Assembly (NCBI GenBank): GCA_028875055.1
Contig: JAPPGG010000044.1
Span: forward strand, 62,001 to 126,000
Length of the DNA: 64,000 bases
Direction of reading: 5' to 3'
Source: Chloroflexota bacterium
Lineage (GTDB): Bacteria > Chloroflexota > Dehalococcoidia > Lucifugimonadales > UBA3495
Shown here: positions 9,149 through 17,621 of the stretch, piece after piece
Numbering within the stretch: position 1 is the stretch's first letter
Layout: each line of letters opens with the position of its first letter
Position numbers and translations under genes: made by a program
The notes under the pieces: model-generated
Told to the model about the DNA's origin: nothing
Seen by the model: only the letters and a program-made list of their open reading frames with translations
The model's database searches: none

Positions 9149-11470
9149 GTGGCAGACGAACAGACGGCAAATCAGGGGGACGCAACTCACAAGTCCCCCC
9201 TAACACCCCCAAAGGCTAATCCGGCCTTCGCCCGCGCCCTTGATGAACTGGTGTCCCTGGCCAGGCAGGGACACAAGAGTGACTCCCTGAATTTTAACCC
9301 CTCCGATGAGTGGCTGGTCAATAACATGCCGGTATTCCAGGGCATGTCAGGCGAAGATCAGACCAGGGTGCTGGCGGAAGCCAGCGCCATCGAGAAAGAG
9401 AGTGAAGCAGCGAACTCGGCGGGCCGGGCCGCGACCAAGGCATGGCCCGGCGTGGCAGTCAAGCTGGACAGCGGCGGCATAGGCTTTTTCAGCCAGCTGG
9501 GAGTTGTCCGCAGGCCCGACCTGACCCAGTACTACGTGGACGGTTTCACCCCCAACCGGGACGCCCTTTCCTTCAGCGAAGAGAACCAGGCGCTGTTCAC
9601 CGAGGTGTTTGAGTGTATCGTCGCCAGGCTGCGGGAACACCTGGCTTCGGGGCAGACGATAATTCAGACGGACCGTCAGATCTGCGATGCTCCAGGCCGT
9701 TCCTTCCATGCAAGGCAGCTTCTGTTTGGCGTGGACTACCTTCAGCTTCCCTACATGTGGCGTCAGCTGACCTTTGAACTGCCTGAATCGGAACGAACAG
9801 AGACTCCCGACATAATGGAAGTTTCCATACCCCACTGGTTTGATGACCTGGGAATGCCCGAAGACCTGAAGACACGGTTGAAGGAGATGGGCATAAACCA
9901 GCTGGTGTTCAAGGCTCCCACCAAGGGCCTTTCCCTGCACCTGGGCTTTGATTACGTGGGCGAGCACAAGATGGGGCCGCTTTCCATCGCCATGCACCAG
10001 GTCAAGCAGAACAACGGAATTGCCATACAGGCGGCGCTGAGCCTTTCCCGCATCCGGACCATCGCCGGGGCCATGTCCAACACTGCGCTGATTACTGTAG
10101 GCCCGTCGCTGCACGGCAAGAGTACCCTGACGATTATGATCGAACTGGCCAACAGCCAGTTGGCAGGGGTGCTTGGGCTGGCCACAGACCCCGAGGAAGG
10201 GGTTTACCCCATGAACGATGATATCGTGCTGCTGCAGCCGTTGCGGGAGCCGATAGTTTCCGACCGGGAAGGCAACCGGTTCACCATATCCCACAGCATT
10301 GATGGGACCGAGAACAATTTCTATGCCATGCCCTTTGGCCTGAACGAGGCGGACGACCCCATCACCTTTGACGCTGTGCGGGGGTCTGCAACGGAACCAA
10401 ATCCCCAGGAGACCCTGGAGAACGTTCCGGTGGTCTTTGGGGAGAAGGCCGGGGACGCCGCGCCCAACTTCCTGGAGAACCCGGTCCGCAACATGCGCGT
10501 GACACTGTCCCGCCGCAGGCTGCTGGCTCGCAAGGGAGTGGGCGGCCTGATCGAATCCATAACCGGCGGCAAGCTGGCAGATTCGGTCCACGTGCCCATG
10601 GAGTTCACCGACCGCATCTTCTGGCAGGAGGTAATGCGGCAGAATACCGTAATTCCTCCCCTCCGCCGGTTGAGCCTGGAACAATACATACGGGTGCTGA
10701 TGTATGGAGAAGCCGTCCAGATGGGCGCGGCTATCGGAGCAATTGGCCGACCATACGTTGAGTATTTCTCTGACCCGTTCATCATCGGGCTGGAAGATGA
10801 GAACGCCAACCTGATGTACCATATTCTCCAGCAGTTGGCCTGGGGCGGCATGCCACAGGAATACTATGTGTTTAACACGGGAGGAATCGGCGCCGACAGC
10901 AACGAGGAGGCCAGCGGGGCCAACTACCGGAAGATTCCCCGCGAACTGACCCTGATGCTTCAGGAAGCGCTGCTCCGCGATGCCATAAAGTTCGAGTATG
11001 ACCCGATTCTACGGTCGGAAGTCGGCGTGGCGATAGTCAATGCCCAGGGCGACGAACTGGTGGACCTGAGAAAGGAGTGGCTGCCGCAGCGAATTTACGG
11101 CGATGAGGACTATACGGCGCGGGTGCTGGACCTGAGGCGGCGGCGCTATTACGGACGAGATGCCCAGGACAAGGCCGGAATTCTGCGCTACACCAAGGTC
11201 AACAGCGCATTAATTGATTTGGCAGATATCCCCGCCCCTGCTACGGAGCGGGAGCTCGCCTGGCTGCTTTCCTTCTTCTGGCATGTTGACCAGTCATATT
11301 GCTCTCTGGAAGAATTGACCGAGCATATCGGAGAGGGTCAGCGGCCGTTGACCCACCTGCTGCGGGAGTTGCAGGACAAGTATGAGTCGGGACTTTCGCA
11401 GGGTCTGGAAGTCAGCGAAAGCGGCAGGGCCGCAATGTCAATATTGGGGCTGACGCAGTCCCAAGAGTAG
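9149..11470 (+). CDS. Divergent phosphoenolpyruvate carboxykinase (ATP)-like protein
   Basis: GTG 9149 with upstream AGAGG. P-loop-like TVGPSLHGKSTLTI, kinase-2-like YPMNDDIVLL, PEPCK-like C-terminal pattern VIPPLRRLSLEQYIRVLMYGEAVQMG...YFSDPFIIGLEDENANLMYHILQQ...YYVFNTGGIG. Confidence 0.6.
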   Translation: MADEQTANQGDATHKSPLTPPKANPAFARALDELVSLARQGHKSDSLNFNPSDEWLVNNMPVFQGMSGEDQTRVLAEASAIEKESEAANSAGRAATKAWPGVAVKLDSGGIGFFSQLGVVRRPDLTQYYVDGFTPNRDALSFSEENQALFTEVFECIVARLREHLASGQTIIQTDRQICDAPGRSFHARQLLFGVDYLQLPYMWRQLTFELPESERTETPDIMEVSIPHWFDDLGMPEDLKTRLKEMGINQLVFKAPTKGLSLHLGFDYVGEHKMGPLSIAMHQVKQNNGIAIQAALSLSRIRTIAGAMSNTALITVGPSLHGKSTLTIMIELANSQLAGVLGLATDPEEGVYPMNDDIVLLQPLREPIVSDREGNRFTISHSIDGTENNFYAMPFGLNEADDPITFDAVRGSATEPNPQETLENVPVVFGEKAGDAAPNFLENPVRNMRVTLSRRRLLARKGVGGLIESITGGKLADSVHVPMEFTDRIFWQEVMRQNTVIPPLRRLSLEQYIRVLMYGEAVQMGAAIGAIGRPYVEYFSDPFIIGLEDENANLMYHILQQLAWGGMPQEYYVFNTGGIGADSNEEASGANYRKIPRELTLMLQEALLRDAIKFEYDPILRSEVGVAIVNAQGDELVDLRKEWLPQRIYGDEDYTARVLDLRRRRYYGRDAQDKAGILRYTKVNSALIDLADIPAPATERELAWLLSFFWHVDQSYCSLEELTEHIGEGQRPLTHLLRELQDKYESGLSQGLEVSESGRAAMSILGLTQSQE

Positions 11471-11562
11471 AGAGATTAAAGCCGGCTGGAGCATCTGCCG
11501 GCGAATCCTTGCCAGAGGCGGGCATCGCACGTTGCCGGCCAATGATGGAGCCATGACAAGCT

Positions 11563-12099
11563 ATGAGCATGGAACCAGGCAGCATCGCCTTTAGACTGGG
11601 GACCGTCTCCCGGATTGTGGCCGAGACTTTCGGAGAGCCGGGGAAGCGGACCTTCAGACTGGTGCTGGAATCGGGGCGGGCCACCTCTCACGTCTGGCTG
11701 GAAAAGGAGCAGCTTTTCCAGCTGGGGACCGGCCTTAAGGAAGCGGTGGACAGGCAGACCGAGTCCGACAGGGAGAAGGGCAGCGCTCCCATCGAGCCCG
11801 GCTGGGATGGCGACGATACCCTGATAGAGTTCAAGGCCAGGGCCCTTTCTGGGCGGCATGACCCGGACACCAACTCCTTTTACCTGCAGGCCCAGGGAGA
11901 CAGTGACGAGCAGTCGGAGGAAGAAGCGCCTTCCGTGAGTTTCTGGATTACTGTTGACCAGGCAGCGGTGCTGGCCGACGAGAGCCTGCGCATATGCGCC
12001 GCCGGCCGACCGATCTGCTTTCTGTGCGGCCTGCCCATTGACCCGAGCGGCCATGTATGCCCCCGCGCGAACGGCCACGCCGTATTTGAAACAGGTTAG
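11563..12099 (+). CDS. DUF3090-family protein
   Basis: FRLGTVSRIVAETFGEPGKRTFRLVLESG...TVDQAAVLADESLRICAAGRPICFLCGLPIDPSGHVCPRANGH. Confidence 0.8.
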   Translation: MSMEPGSIAFRLGTVSRIVAETFGEPGKRTFRLVLESGRATSHVWLEKEQLFQLGTGLKEAVDRQTESDREKGSAPIEPGWDGDDTLIEFKARALSGRHDPDTNSFYLQAQGDSDEQSEEEAPSVSFWITVDQAAVLADESLRICAAGRPICFLCGLPIDPSGHVCPRANGHAVFETG

Positions 12100-12149
12100 A
12101 CCTGCCTCCCCCGGGTCCATCTCCCTGAGGGTCTTGAAGGACGAACCAG

Positions 12150-12854
12150 GTGGCATCAGACCAGAGTAACGGCGACGTTCTCCGGAATGGAGAATTTCAG
12201 ACCTGCGAACTTACCCCCCTGGGCTCCAACTACACCTTTGTGGCTTCCCTGCAGCTGGGCGACCAGACCGGGCAGGCCATCTACAAGCCCCGAGATGGGG
12301 AAGTTCCTCTATGGGACTTTCCCAGGGGCACACTCTACAAGCGGGAATACGGGGCCTACCTGCTTAGCGAGGTGCTGGGCTGGAACTTCATACCCCGCAC
12401 CATTATCCGGGAAGGGCCCTACGGCATAGGGTCGGTCCAGCAGTACGTGGACCACGACCCGCGGATGAACTACTACACCCTGAGTGACGGCGATGCCGAA
12501 GACCTGCGGATGATCTGCTGTTTCGACCTGGTGGCGAACAACACCGATCGCAAGGCAAATCATGTCCTGGTCGATGAGAAGGGCAAGCTGTGGGGAATAG
12601 ACCAGGGGCTGACCTTCCACTCGGACACGAAGATACGAACGGTCATCTGGGACTTTGGGGGCGAACCCATTCCCGAGGCCTATCTTTCGTCGCTTTCCAC
12701 TTTGCTGGGGCAGTTCATCAACCCGGGCGGCACGTTCAAGGAATTGCTGGACCTGCTGTTGCCCGAAGAAGTGACGGCCCTGCAAAAGCGCATTCAATGG
12801 GTGCTGTCGGAAAGGGCCTTCCCGGGAATACCGGGGCGCCGGCGCCGACATTAA
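12150..12854 (+). CDS. SCO1664-family protein (PI3/4-kinase-like fold)
   Basis: GTG start. LRNGEFQTCELTPLGSNYTFVASLQLGDQTGQAIYKPRDGEVPLWDFPRGTLYKREYGAYLLSEVLGWNFIPRTIIREGPYGIGSVQQYVD...FDLVANNTDRKANHVLVDEKGKLWGIDQGLTFH. Confidence 0.8.
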   Translation: MASDQSNGDVLRNGEFQTCELTPLGSNYTFVASLQLGDQTGQAIYKPRDGEVPLWDFPRGTLYKREYGAYLLSEVLGWNFIPRTIIREGPYGIGSVQQYVDHDPRMNYYTLSDGDAEDLRMICCFDLVANNTDRKANHVLVDEKGKLWGIDQGLTFHSDTKIRTVIWDFGGEPIPEAYLSSLSTLLGQFINPGGTFKELLDLLLPEEVTALQKRIQWVLSERAFPGIPGRRRRH

Positions 12855-13047
12855 CCTGCCTCTTGTTTCGGTGAATCTCCGGCTAACCGGTAAGGGTTTC
12901 CCCACGGGCAGTTAAGCGGGGTTGAAGCGGCGGGCAGAAACGGAGTAGTAACATCCCCGCGAGAACCAGGGATGGTAACTCCCTGGGAGGGTTCCGGCTA
13001 CCGTTAAACAGGCGTTAATCCCTACCAATCAATACGTTCCTGTTGGC

Positions 13048-13713
13048 CTATTTGCTTCCCCCTGCCAGCAGGGAGAGGTTAAATTCCTCCAGGGTTTCGA
13101 GTATTTCGTGGGCCTGGCTGACGTCAAGGTTGCGAGTGTAGTCGGTGCGCACGGCGATGGTGTAAGCGCCTGATGCTACGGCGGCGGAAATCCCGATGGG
13201 GGAGTCCTCGATGGCGATGCATTCTTCGGGTGGCACTCCCAGGGCTTCTGCAGCCTTGATGTAAATGTCAGGCTCGGGCTTGCCCCGGGTCACATCGTCT
13301 CCCCCCAGGACAGCGTCGAAGGCTCCGGTCAGGCCGATGGCATTGAGCTTCAGGTCCACCCACATATGCAGGGAAGAGGAAGCCACGGCCTTGGGGAGTC
13401 CCCGGTCCCTGCAAATTTCCAGCAATTGCCGCACGCCTGGCTGGGGCTCCAGTTCTTCCTGCATGACCTGACGAACGATGTCATCGTAGCGGGAGATGTA
13501 CTCTTCGGCCGGCAAAGGGAGAATCCGGTGGATTTTCAGCTGTCGCCAGGTCTCCCCGATGGTGGTGCCTATGAGAAATTCCTCGTTTTCCTGCTCCGAA
13601 ACCGGTTCGACGCCCTCCTGCACCAGGAGGCGGTTGATGGCGCTGAGGAAGAGGGGTTCGCTGTCAACCAGGACGCCGTCCATGTCAAAGAGAATTGCGC
13701 GGTATGTCGCCAT
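13048..13713 (-). CDS. HAD-superfamily hydrolase (beta-phosphoglucomutase-like)
   Basis: ILFDMDGVLVDSEPLFLSAINRLL...VASSSLHMWVDLKLNAIGL...GKPEPDIYIKAAEALGVPPEECIAIEDSPIGISAA. Confidence 0.9.
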   Translation of the reverse strand: MATYRAILFDMDGVLVDSEPLFLSAINRLLVQEGVEPVSEQENEEFLIGTTIGETWRQLKIHRILPLPAEEYISRYDDIVRQVMQEELEPQPGVRQLLEICRDRGLPKAVASSSLHMWVDLKLNAIGLTGAFDAVLGGDDVTRGKPEPDIYIKAAEALGVPPEECIAIEDSPIGISAAVASGAYTIAVRTDYTRNLDVSQAHEILETLEEFNLSLLAGGSK

Positions 13714-13981
13714 ATTTTGACTGTTCTCCTGCCTTTATTGGGTTTGTTTAGCCTTGCCGGTCAGGTTATTGCCAGCTGCTCCAGAAATTCAGGCTTCGGT
13801 TCGAGCCATGCTTTTGTTGCATTTTCCGTTCAGGCAGAGGCTGGCTGCCATAACCGAAGTAATGGCAAGCCACGTTATTCGCGCTGTGCCGCTTGGATGG
13901 CCCCGCAATTATGGACCGACAAGGCAGCCACGAAGGGACCCACCTTGTCCGGTAGCGGCGCCGAACCACCGGAGACAAGGC

Positions 13982-15109
13982 TCAGTCCCTGACCAGGAAA
14001 CAGGAAGAAGCCTTGAAAACGGCCCACAAGCTGTCGCCGGACCGGATGCCCATCTCGTTCAGGGAGGTTCCGGTTATGTGGCAGCTAAGGTCCAGTCCGC
14101 CGCAGTCCAGGGTTACCTGGTAGCCCGGCGGACGCAGCCTCACGTCGGAGACCACGCCGGGCAGTCGATTGCGGGCGGAGGAACCACGAGGTTCTGAGTC
14201 TGCCAGGATAATGTCGGAAGCGCGGATGCCCACGGTTACCTGGTCGCCCTGAACGACGTCGGACAGGGGAACCTCCAATGGGGGCGAGCCACCGTCCTGC
14301 CGGGCGCAGACCATTGTACCGTCCTGTGGCTGGACCGAGGTTACAACCATAGGAATCAGATTTTCCACGCCAACCAGCCTGGCCACCCGACCCTGGCCTG
14401 GCTGTCCCAGCATCTGCAGGGGATTGCCGGCGGCGCTCACCTGCCCATTGTCAATAATCTGCACCTGGTCCGCCATGCTTATGGCCTCTTCAATGTCGTG
14501 GGTTACCAGTATGGCCGGAATGGCGGCATCCCGCAGCTTTTCCCGCAGTTCGCTCCGCAGGGTTCTGCGAAGTTCGATGTCCAGGGAACTGAAGGGTTCG
14601 TCGAGGAGCATCAACTCCGGGCTGGGGGCCAAGGCGCGGGCCAGCGCGGCGCGCTGCTGCTGTCCGCCGGAGATTTCGCCGGGCCGACGGTGTTCCAGCC
14701 CATTGAGCTGGAACATTTCGACCAGTTCGGCAACGCGAACCCGGCGACCATCTGGAGTGGCTCGGGCAAGACCATAGGCAATGTTGCCGGCCACCGTGAG
14801 GTGGGGAAAGAGGTGGTGTCCCTGGGTGAGGAATCCAACCCGACGCCGGTGAGGCGGAACAAAGAGACCGCTGGCGCTGTCGAAGACCATCCGGTCGCCA
14901 ATCCTGATGGAGCCCTCCTGCGGGCGCACGAGGCCGGCGATGGCGCGGAGGAGAGTGGTCTTGCCGGCGCCGGAGGGTCCGAAGAGGGTCAGCAGCTGGC
15001 CGGCTTCAACTTCCCACTGGGCAGCCAGGGAGAACTGTCCCACGCGGTAACTAATCCAACCGCTGGACAGTCGCGACGTATCCTGGCGGGTATCGGGCTG
15101 GTTCGTCAT
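13982..15109 (-). CDS. modC: Molybdate ABC transporter ATP-binding protein
   Basis: LLTLFGPSGAGKTTLLRAIAGL...EISGGQQQRAALARALAPSPELMLLDEPFSSLD; C-terminal TOBE-like domain. Confidence 0.88.
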   Translation of the reverse strand: MTNQPDTRQDTSRLSSGWISYRVGQFSLAAQWEVEAGQLLTLFGPSGAGKTTLLRAIAGLVRPQEGSIRIGDRMVFDSASGLFVPPHRRRVGFLTQGHHLFPHLTVAGNIAYGLARATPDGRRVRVAELVEMFQLNGLEHRRPGEISGGQQQRAALARALAPSPELMLLDEPFSSLDIELRRTLRSELREKLRDAAIPAILVTHDIEEAISMADQVQIIDNGQVSAAGNPLQMLGQPGQGRVARLVGVENLIPMVVTSVQPQDGTMVCARQDGGSPPLEVPLSDVVQGDQVTVGIRASDIILADSEPRGSSARNRLPGVVSDVRLRPPGYQVTLDCGGLDLSCHITGTSLNEMGIRSGDSLWAVFKASSCFLVRD

Positions 15110-15960
15110 GGCGCGGCCTGCCAGCGGTCGCGGGTGATGATTGCCAGGGCCACGAGGACCACCAAGGCCAGGGCCAGCAACATCAGTGAAAGGGCAATGG
15201 CGGTGTCCAGGCTGGTTTCCATGGCTGCCATTATAGCCAGAGGCATGGTCTGGGTCTTGCCGGTCAGGTTGCCGGCAAACATGATGGTGGCGCCAAATTC
15301 AGAGAGGGCCCTGGCCCAGGCCAGCGCAACTCCGGTGAGCATGGCCGGGGCGGCCAGGGGCAACGTAAGTCGGCGAAAGGTCTGCCAGGGGGACAGGCCA
15401 AGAGTCAGGGAGTTTTCCTCGTAGGCCCTGGGTATCGCCTGGAAGCCCAGCTTGGCAGAGCGAACATAGAAGGGTGCGGCGACGAATATCTGGGCAAATA
15501 TGACGGCGGCGGTGGTGAAGGGCAGGGAGATTCCCAAGCCGGCAAGGGCTGGGCCCAGGATGCCCTGGCGACCGAAGGCCAGCAGCATCGCCACGCCGGC
15601 CACTACGGGGGGAAGGATTATGGGTAGTTCCACCAGCTGGTCCACAACCCTGGTAATCGGGGACCTGCTGCGAGCCAGGAACAGGGCAAAGGGTGTTCCC
15701 ACCAGAAGCACGACGATTATGGTGACCGCGCTGGTGACCAGGGAGAGGCGCAGAGCAAGGAGGGCTGGCTGGCTGACCAACGCTCCAAGAGGGTTGTCCT
15801 GCTGGAATGCCTTGACCAGGAGGGCAAGGATAGGAAGGCAAATAAAGAGGACGTAAATGGCGGAGGATATGGCCCCGATGGGGACTCCGTTACCCCAGGC
15901 GTCCGATTGATTACGCGAAAGGAAGTGCTTCAACAGAATGGCTCTGGCACGGGAATACAT
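15106..15960 (-). CDS. modB: Molybdate ABC transporter permease
   Basis: Multi-TM protein with EENSLTLGLSPWQTFRRLTLPLAAPAMLTGVALAWARALSEFGATIMFAGNLTGKTQTMPLAI; overlaps modC. Confidence 0.9.
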   Translation of the reverse strand: MYSRARAILLKHFLSRNQSDAWGNGVPIGAISSAIYVLFICLPILALLVKAFQQDNPLGALVSQPALLALRLSLVTSAVTIIVVLLVGTPFALFLARSRSPITRVVDQLVELPIILPPVVAGVAMLLAFGRQGILGPALAGLGISLPFTTAAVIFAQIFVAAPFYVRSAKLGFQAIPRAYEENSLTLGLSPWQTFRRLTLPLAAPAMLTGVALAWARALSEFGATIMFAGNLTGKTQTMPLAIMAAMETSLDTAIALSLMLLALALVVLVALAIITRDRWQAAP

Positions 15961-16974
15961 TCACCGGATATCGGGGTCGCCGGACCGGATGCCGCTGGGT
16001 GGACCAAATCCGTGGTTGCCGAGAATATGCTGCCCCTTTTCCGACAGCAGGAACTCGATGAACCGGTTTGCTGATACCGTCCTGGCAAGCGGGGCGACGG
16101 GATACGTGGCCTGGACCGACAGTGAATCCGGCAGTTCCACCACACGTACTCCCCGGGAAGTGTACTCGGTTAAAGCATCGGTAGCGTAGGTTATGCCGCC
16201 GTCCGCTTCGCCCAAGGCAACCTTCTGGGCCACGCCGCGAACGCTGGACTCCCGGGAGACCACATTGGCGAACAGGTTTTCAACCAGATCCGGTCCCAGG
16301 GACGGGTCCTCTGCTATTTGCTCCATCAAGGCCTCCGAGTATCGGCCAATGGGGACTTGCGGCTGACCAAGGACGATTTTCCTGCCGGGCTGGGAAAGGA
16401 GACTGAGTTGGCGGGCAAAGCCTCCAACCATTCCTTGTGTTTTTGGGTCTTGCAACGCCGAGCCCTCCGCTGGATTTCCGACTTCAGCAGCTAACAGCAG
16501 AACCAGCCGGTTGCTGGCAAAGGTGGTTGGGTTGCCGGCGAGCAGGCCCTTCTCCTGAAGGGCGTCCATTTGAGCCCAGTCGGCAGAGGCGAAAACGTCT
16601 GCCGCCGCGCCGTGTTCCAATTGTGTCCGCAGGCGCTGGCTTCCATCGAAGTTAAGGATAACCCGATTGCCGGGATAGTTGGACTCGTATGCTTCGGAAA
16701 TCTCCTGGAAGGCAGTCGCCAGCGAGGAGGCGGCAAACACGGTTATCGCGTCCTGTCTTCCGTTAAGGTTTTCGCCCGCCTGGCCGGCCTCCGCGCTGGA
16801 CTCTGGGGACGAGCAGGCTACGAGGCCCAGGAACGAGGCTGCCAGCACGCAGGCCGCCACTGCCTTACACCAGGAACCGTTGGTCGTTGCCGCAGAGCGC
16901 CAAGTGCTCCGGGAGGTCAAGGAACTAGACCTGGAAGGAACGCTTCGGTCCGCGATAACGGGTGGAGTATCCAA
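15961..16974 (-). CDS. modA: Molybdate ABC transporter substrate-binding lipoprotein (N-terminal start uncertain)
   Basis: Lipobox-like LGLVACSS, then ITVFAASSLATAFQEISEAYESNYPGNRVILNFDGSQRLRTQLEHGAAADVFASADWAQMD. Confidence 0.88.
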   Translation of the reverse strand: MDTPPVIADRSVPSRSSSLTSRSTWRSAATTNGSWCKAVAACVLAASFLGLVACSSPESSAEAGQAGENLNGRQDAITVFAASSLATAFQEISEAYESNYPGNRVILNFDGSQRLRTQLEHGAAADVFASADWAQMDALQEKGLLAGNPTTFASNRLVLLLAAEVGNPAEGSALQDPKTQGMVGGFARQLSLLSQPGRKIVLGQPQVPIGRYSEALMEQIAEDPSLGPDLVENLFANVVSRESSVRGVAQKVALGEADGGITYATDALTEYTSRGVRVVELPDSLSVQATYPVAPLARTVSANRFIEFLLSEKGQHILGNHGFGPPSGIRSGDPDIR

Positions 16975-17537
16975 TTCACTGAAAGCACGGCCCGAATATT
17001 CTAGATTTGACGGCCTCCACCGTCAATTTGAAGCCGCGGCCCGCCGGGGCGATGGCGCAGCGGTTTGCCCGCTGGAGTGAGGAAAAGAACGTTCTTTCCC
17101 TCCAGGTGATCCTATTGGACCCTATTTTGTACTGGTGTGATTTATGGCGAGGGAGGAAGGGGACCCGCCCTTTTGGCTTGGATGTCGCCATTGCGCTGGT
17201 TCCTGGGACGGAAGCGCTGGTGGCGGCGACGGGCAGGGAATTAATGGGTTCCAGTGCATCTGTTCCATCTTAAGGGTGGTAATGCGCCAGGGGAAGGGGA
17301 GAATGACCGCGGTCGGCGCTTGCGAAGCAACGGGGATCGCCGATGAAAATATCGAGGCGCGGGGTGTTCAGGCGCTGACGGGCCCAAGGGGCAGTCGGAT
17401 ACCAATTGTCAGCAGGAGAAGTTTTCCAGCAACCGCCACCGGTGCCGAATGGGCATCCCAGGCCTGAAAGGCGATGGAAGCTCGGTGAAGGATTTCGCAC
17501 GGCTCTGGGCAAATGGGCGAAAGTGTGCACAAAAGCT

Positions 17538-17561
17538 ATGGGGCCCCAACCGGGGCCCCAT
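17538..17561 (-). terminator. 10-bp perfect hairpin ATGGGGCCCC-AACC-GGGGCCCCAT downstream of the DUF11 gene
   Basis: Perfect inverted repeat with 4-nt loop; on the minus strand it is followed shortly by CTTTT. Confidence 0.55.
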
Positions 17562-17580
17562 TGTAGTTGAATCCATGCCC

Positions 17581-17602
17581 GGGAGCCGGTTGAACGGCTC
17601 CC
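17581..17602 (-). terminator. 8-bp hairpin GGGAGCCG-N6-CGGCTCCC just after the DUF11 gene
   Basis: Perfect inverted repeat between the stop codon and the preceding hairpin. Confidence 0.45.
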
Positions 17603-17621
17603 GGCTCTATGACGTTCCAGT

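Noticed and set aside
17480-17560. Possible cyclic-di-GMP (GEMM-like) riboswitch (GGGCAAA...CGAAAG...AAAAGC on the plus strand)
   Set aside because: Only short motif similarity, the pairing does not fit well, and no plus-strand gene follows for about 3 kb.
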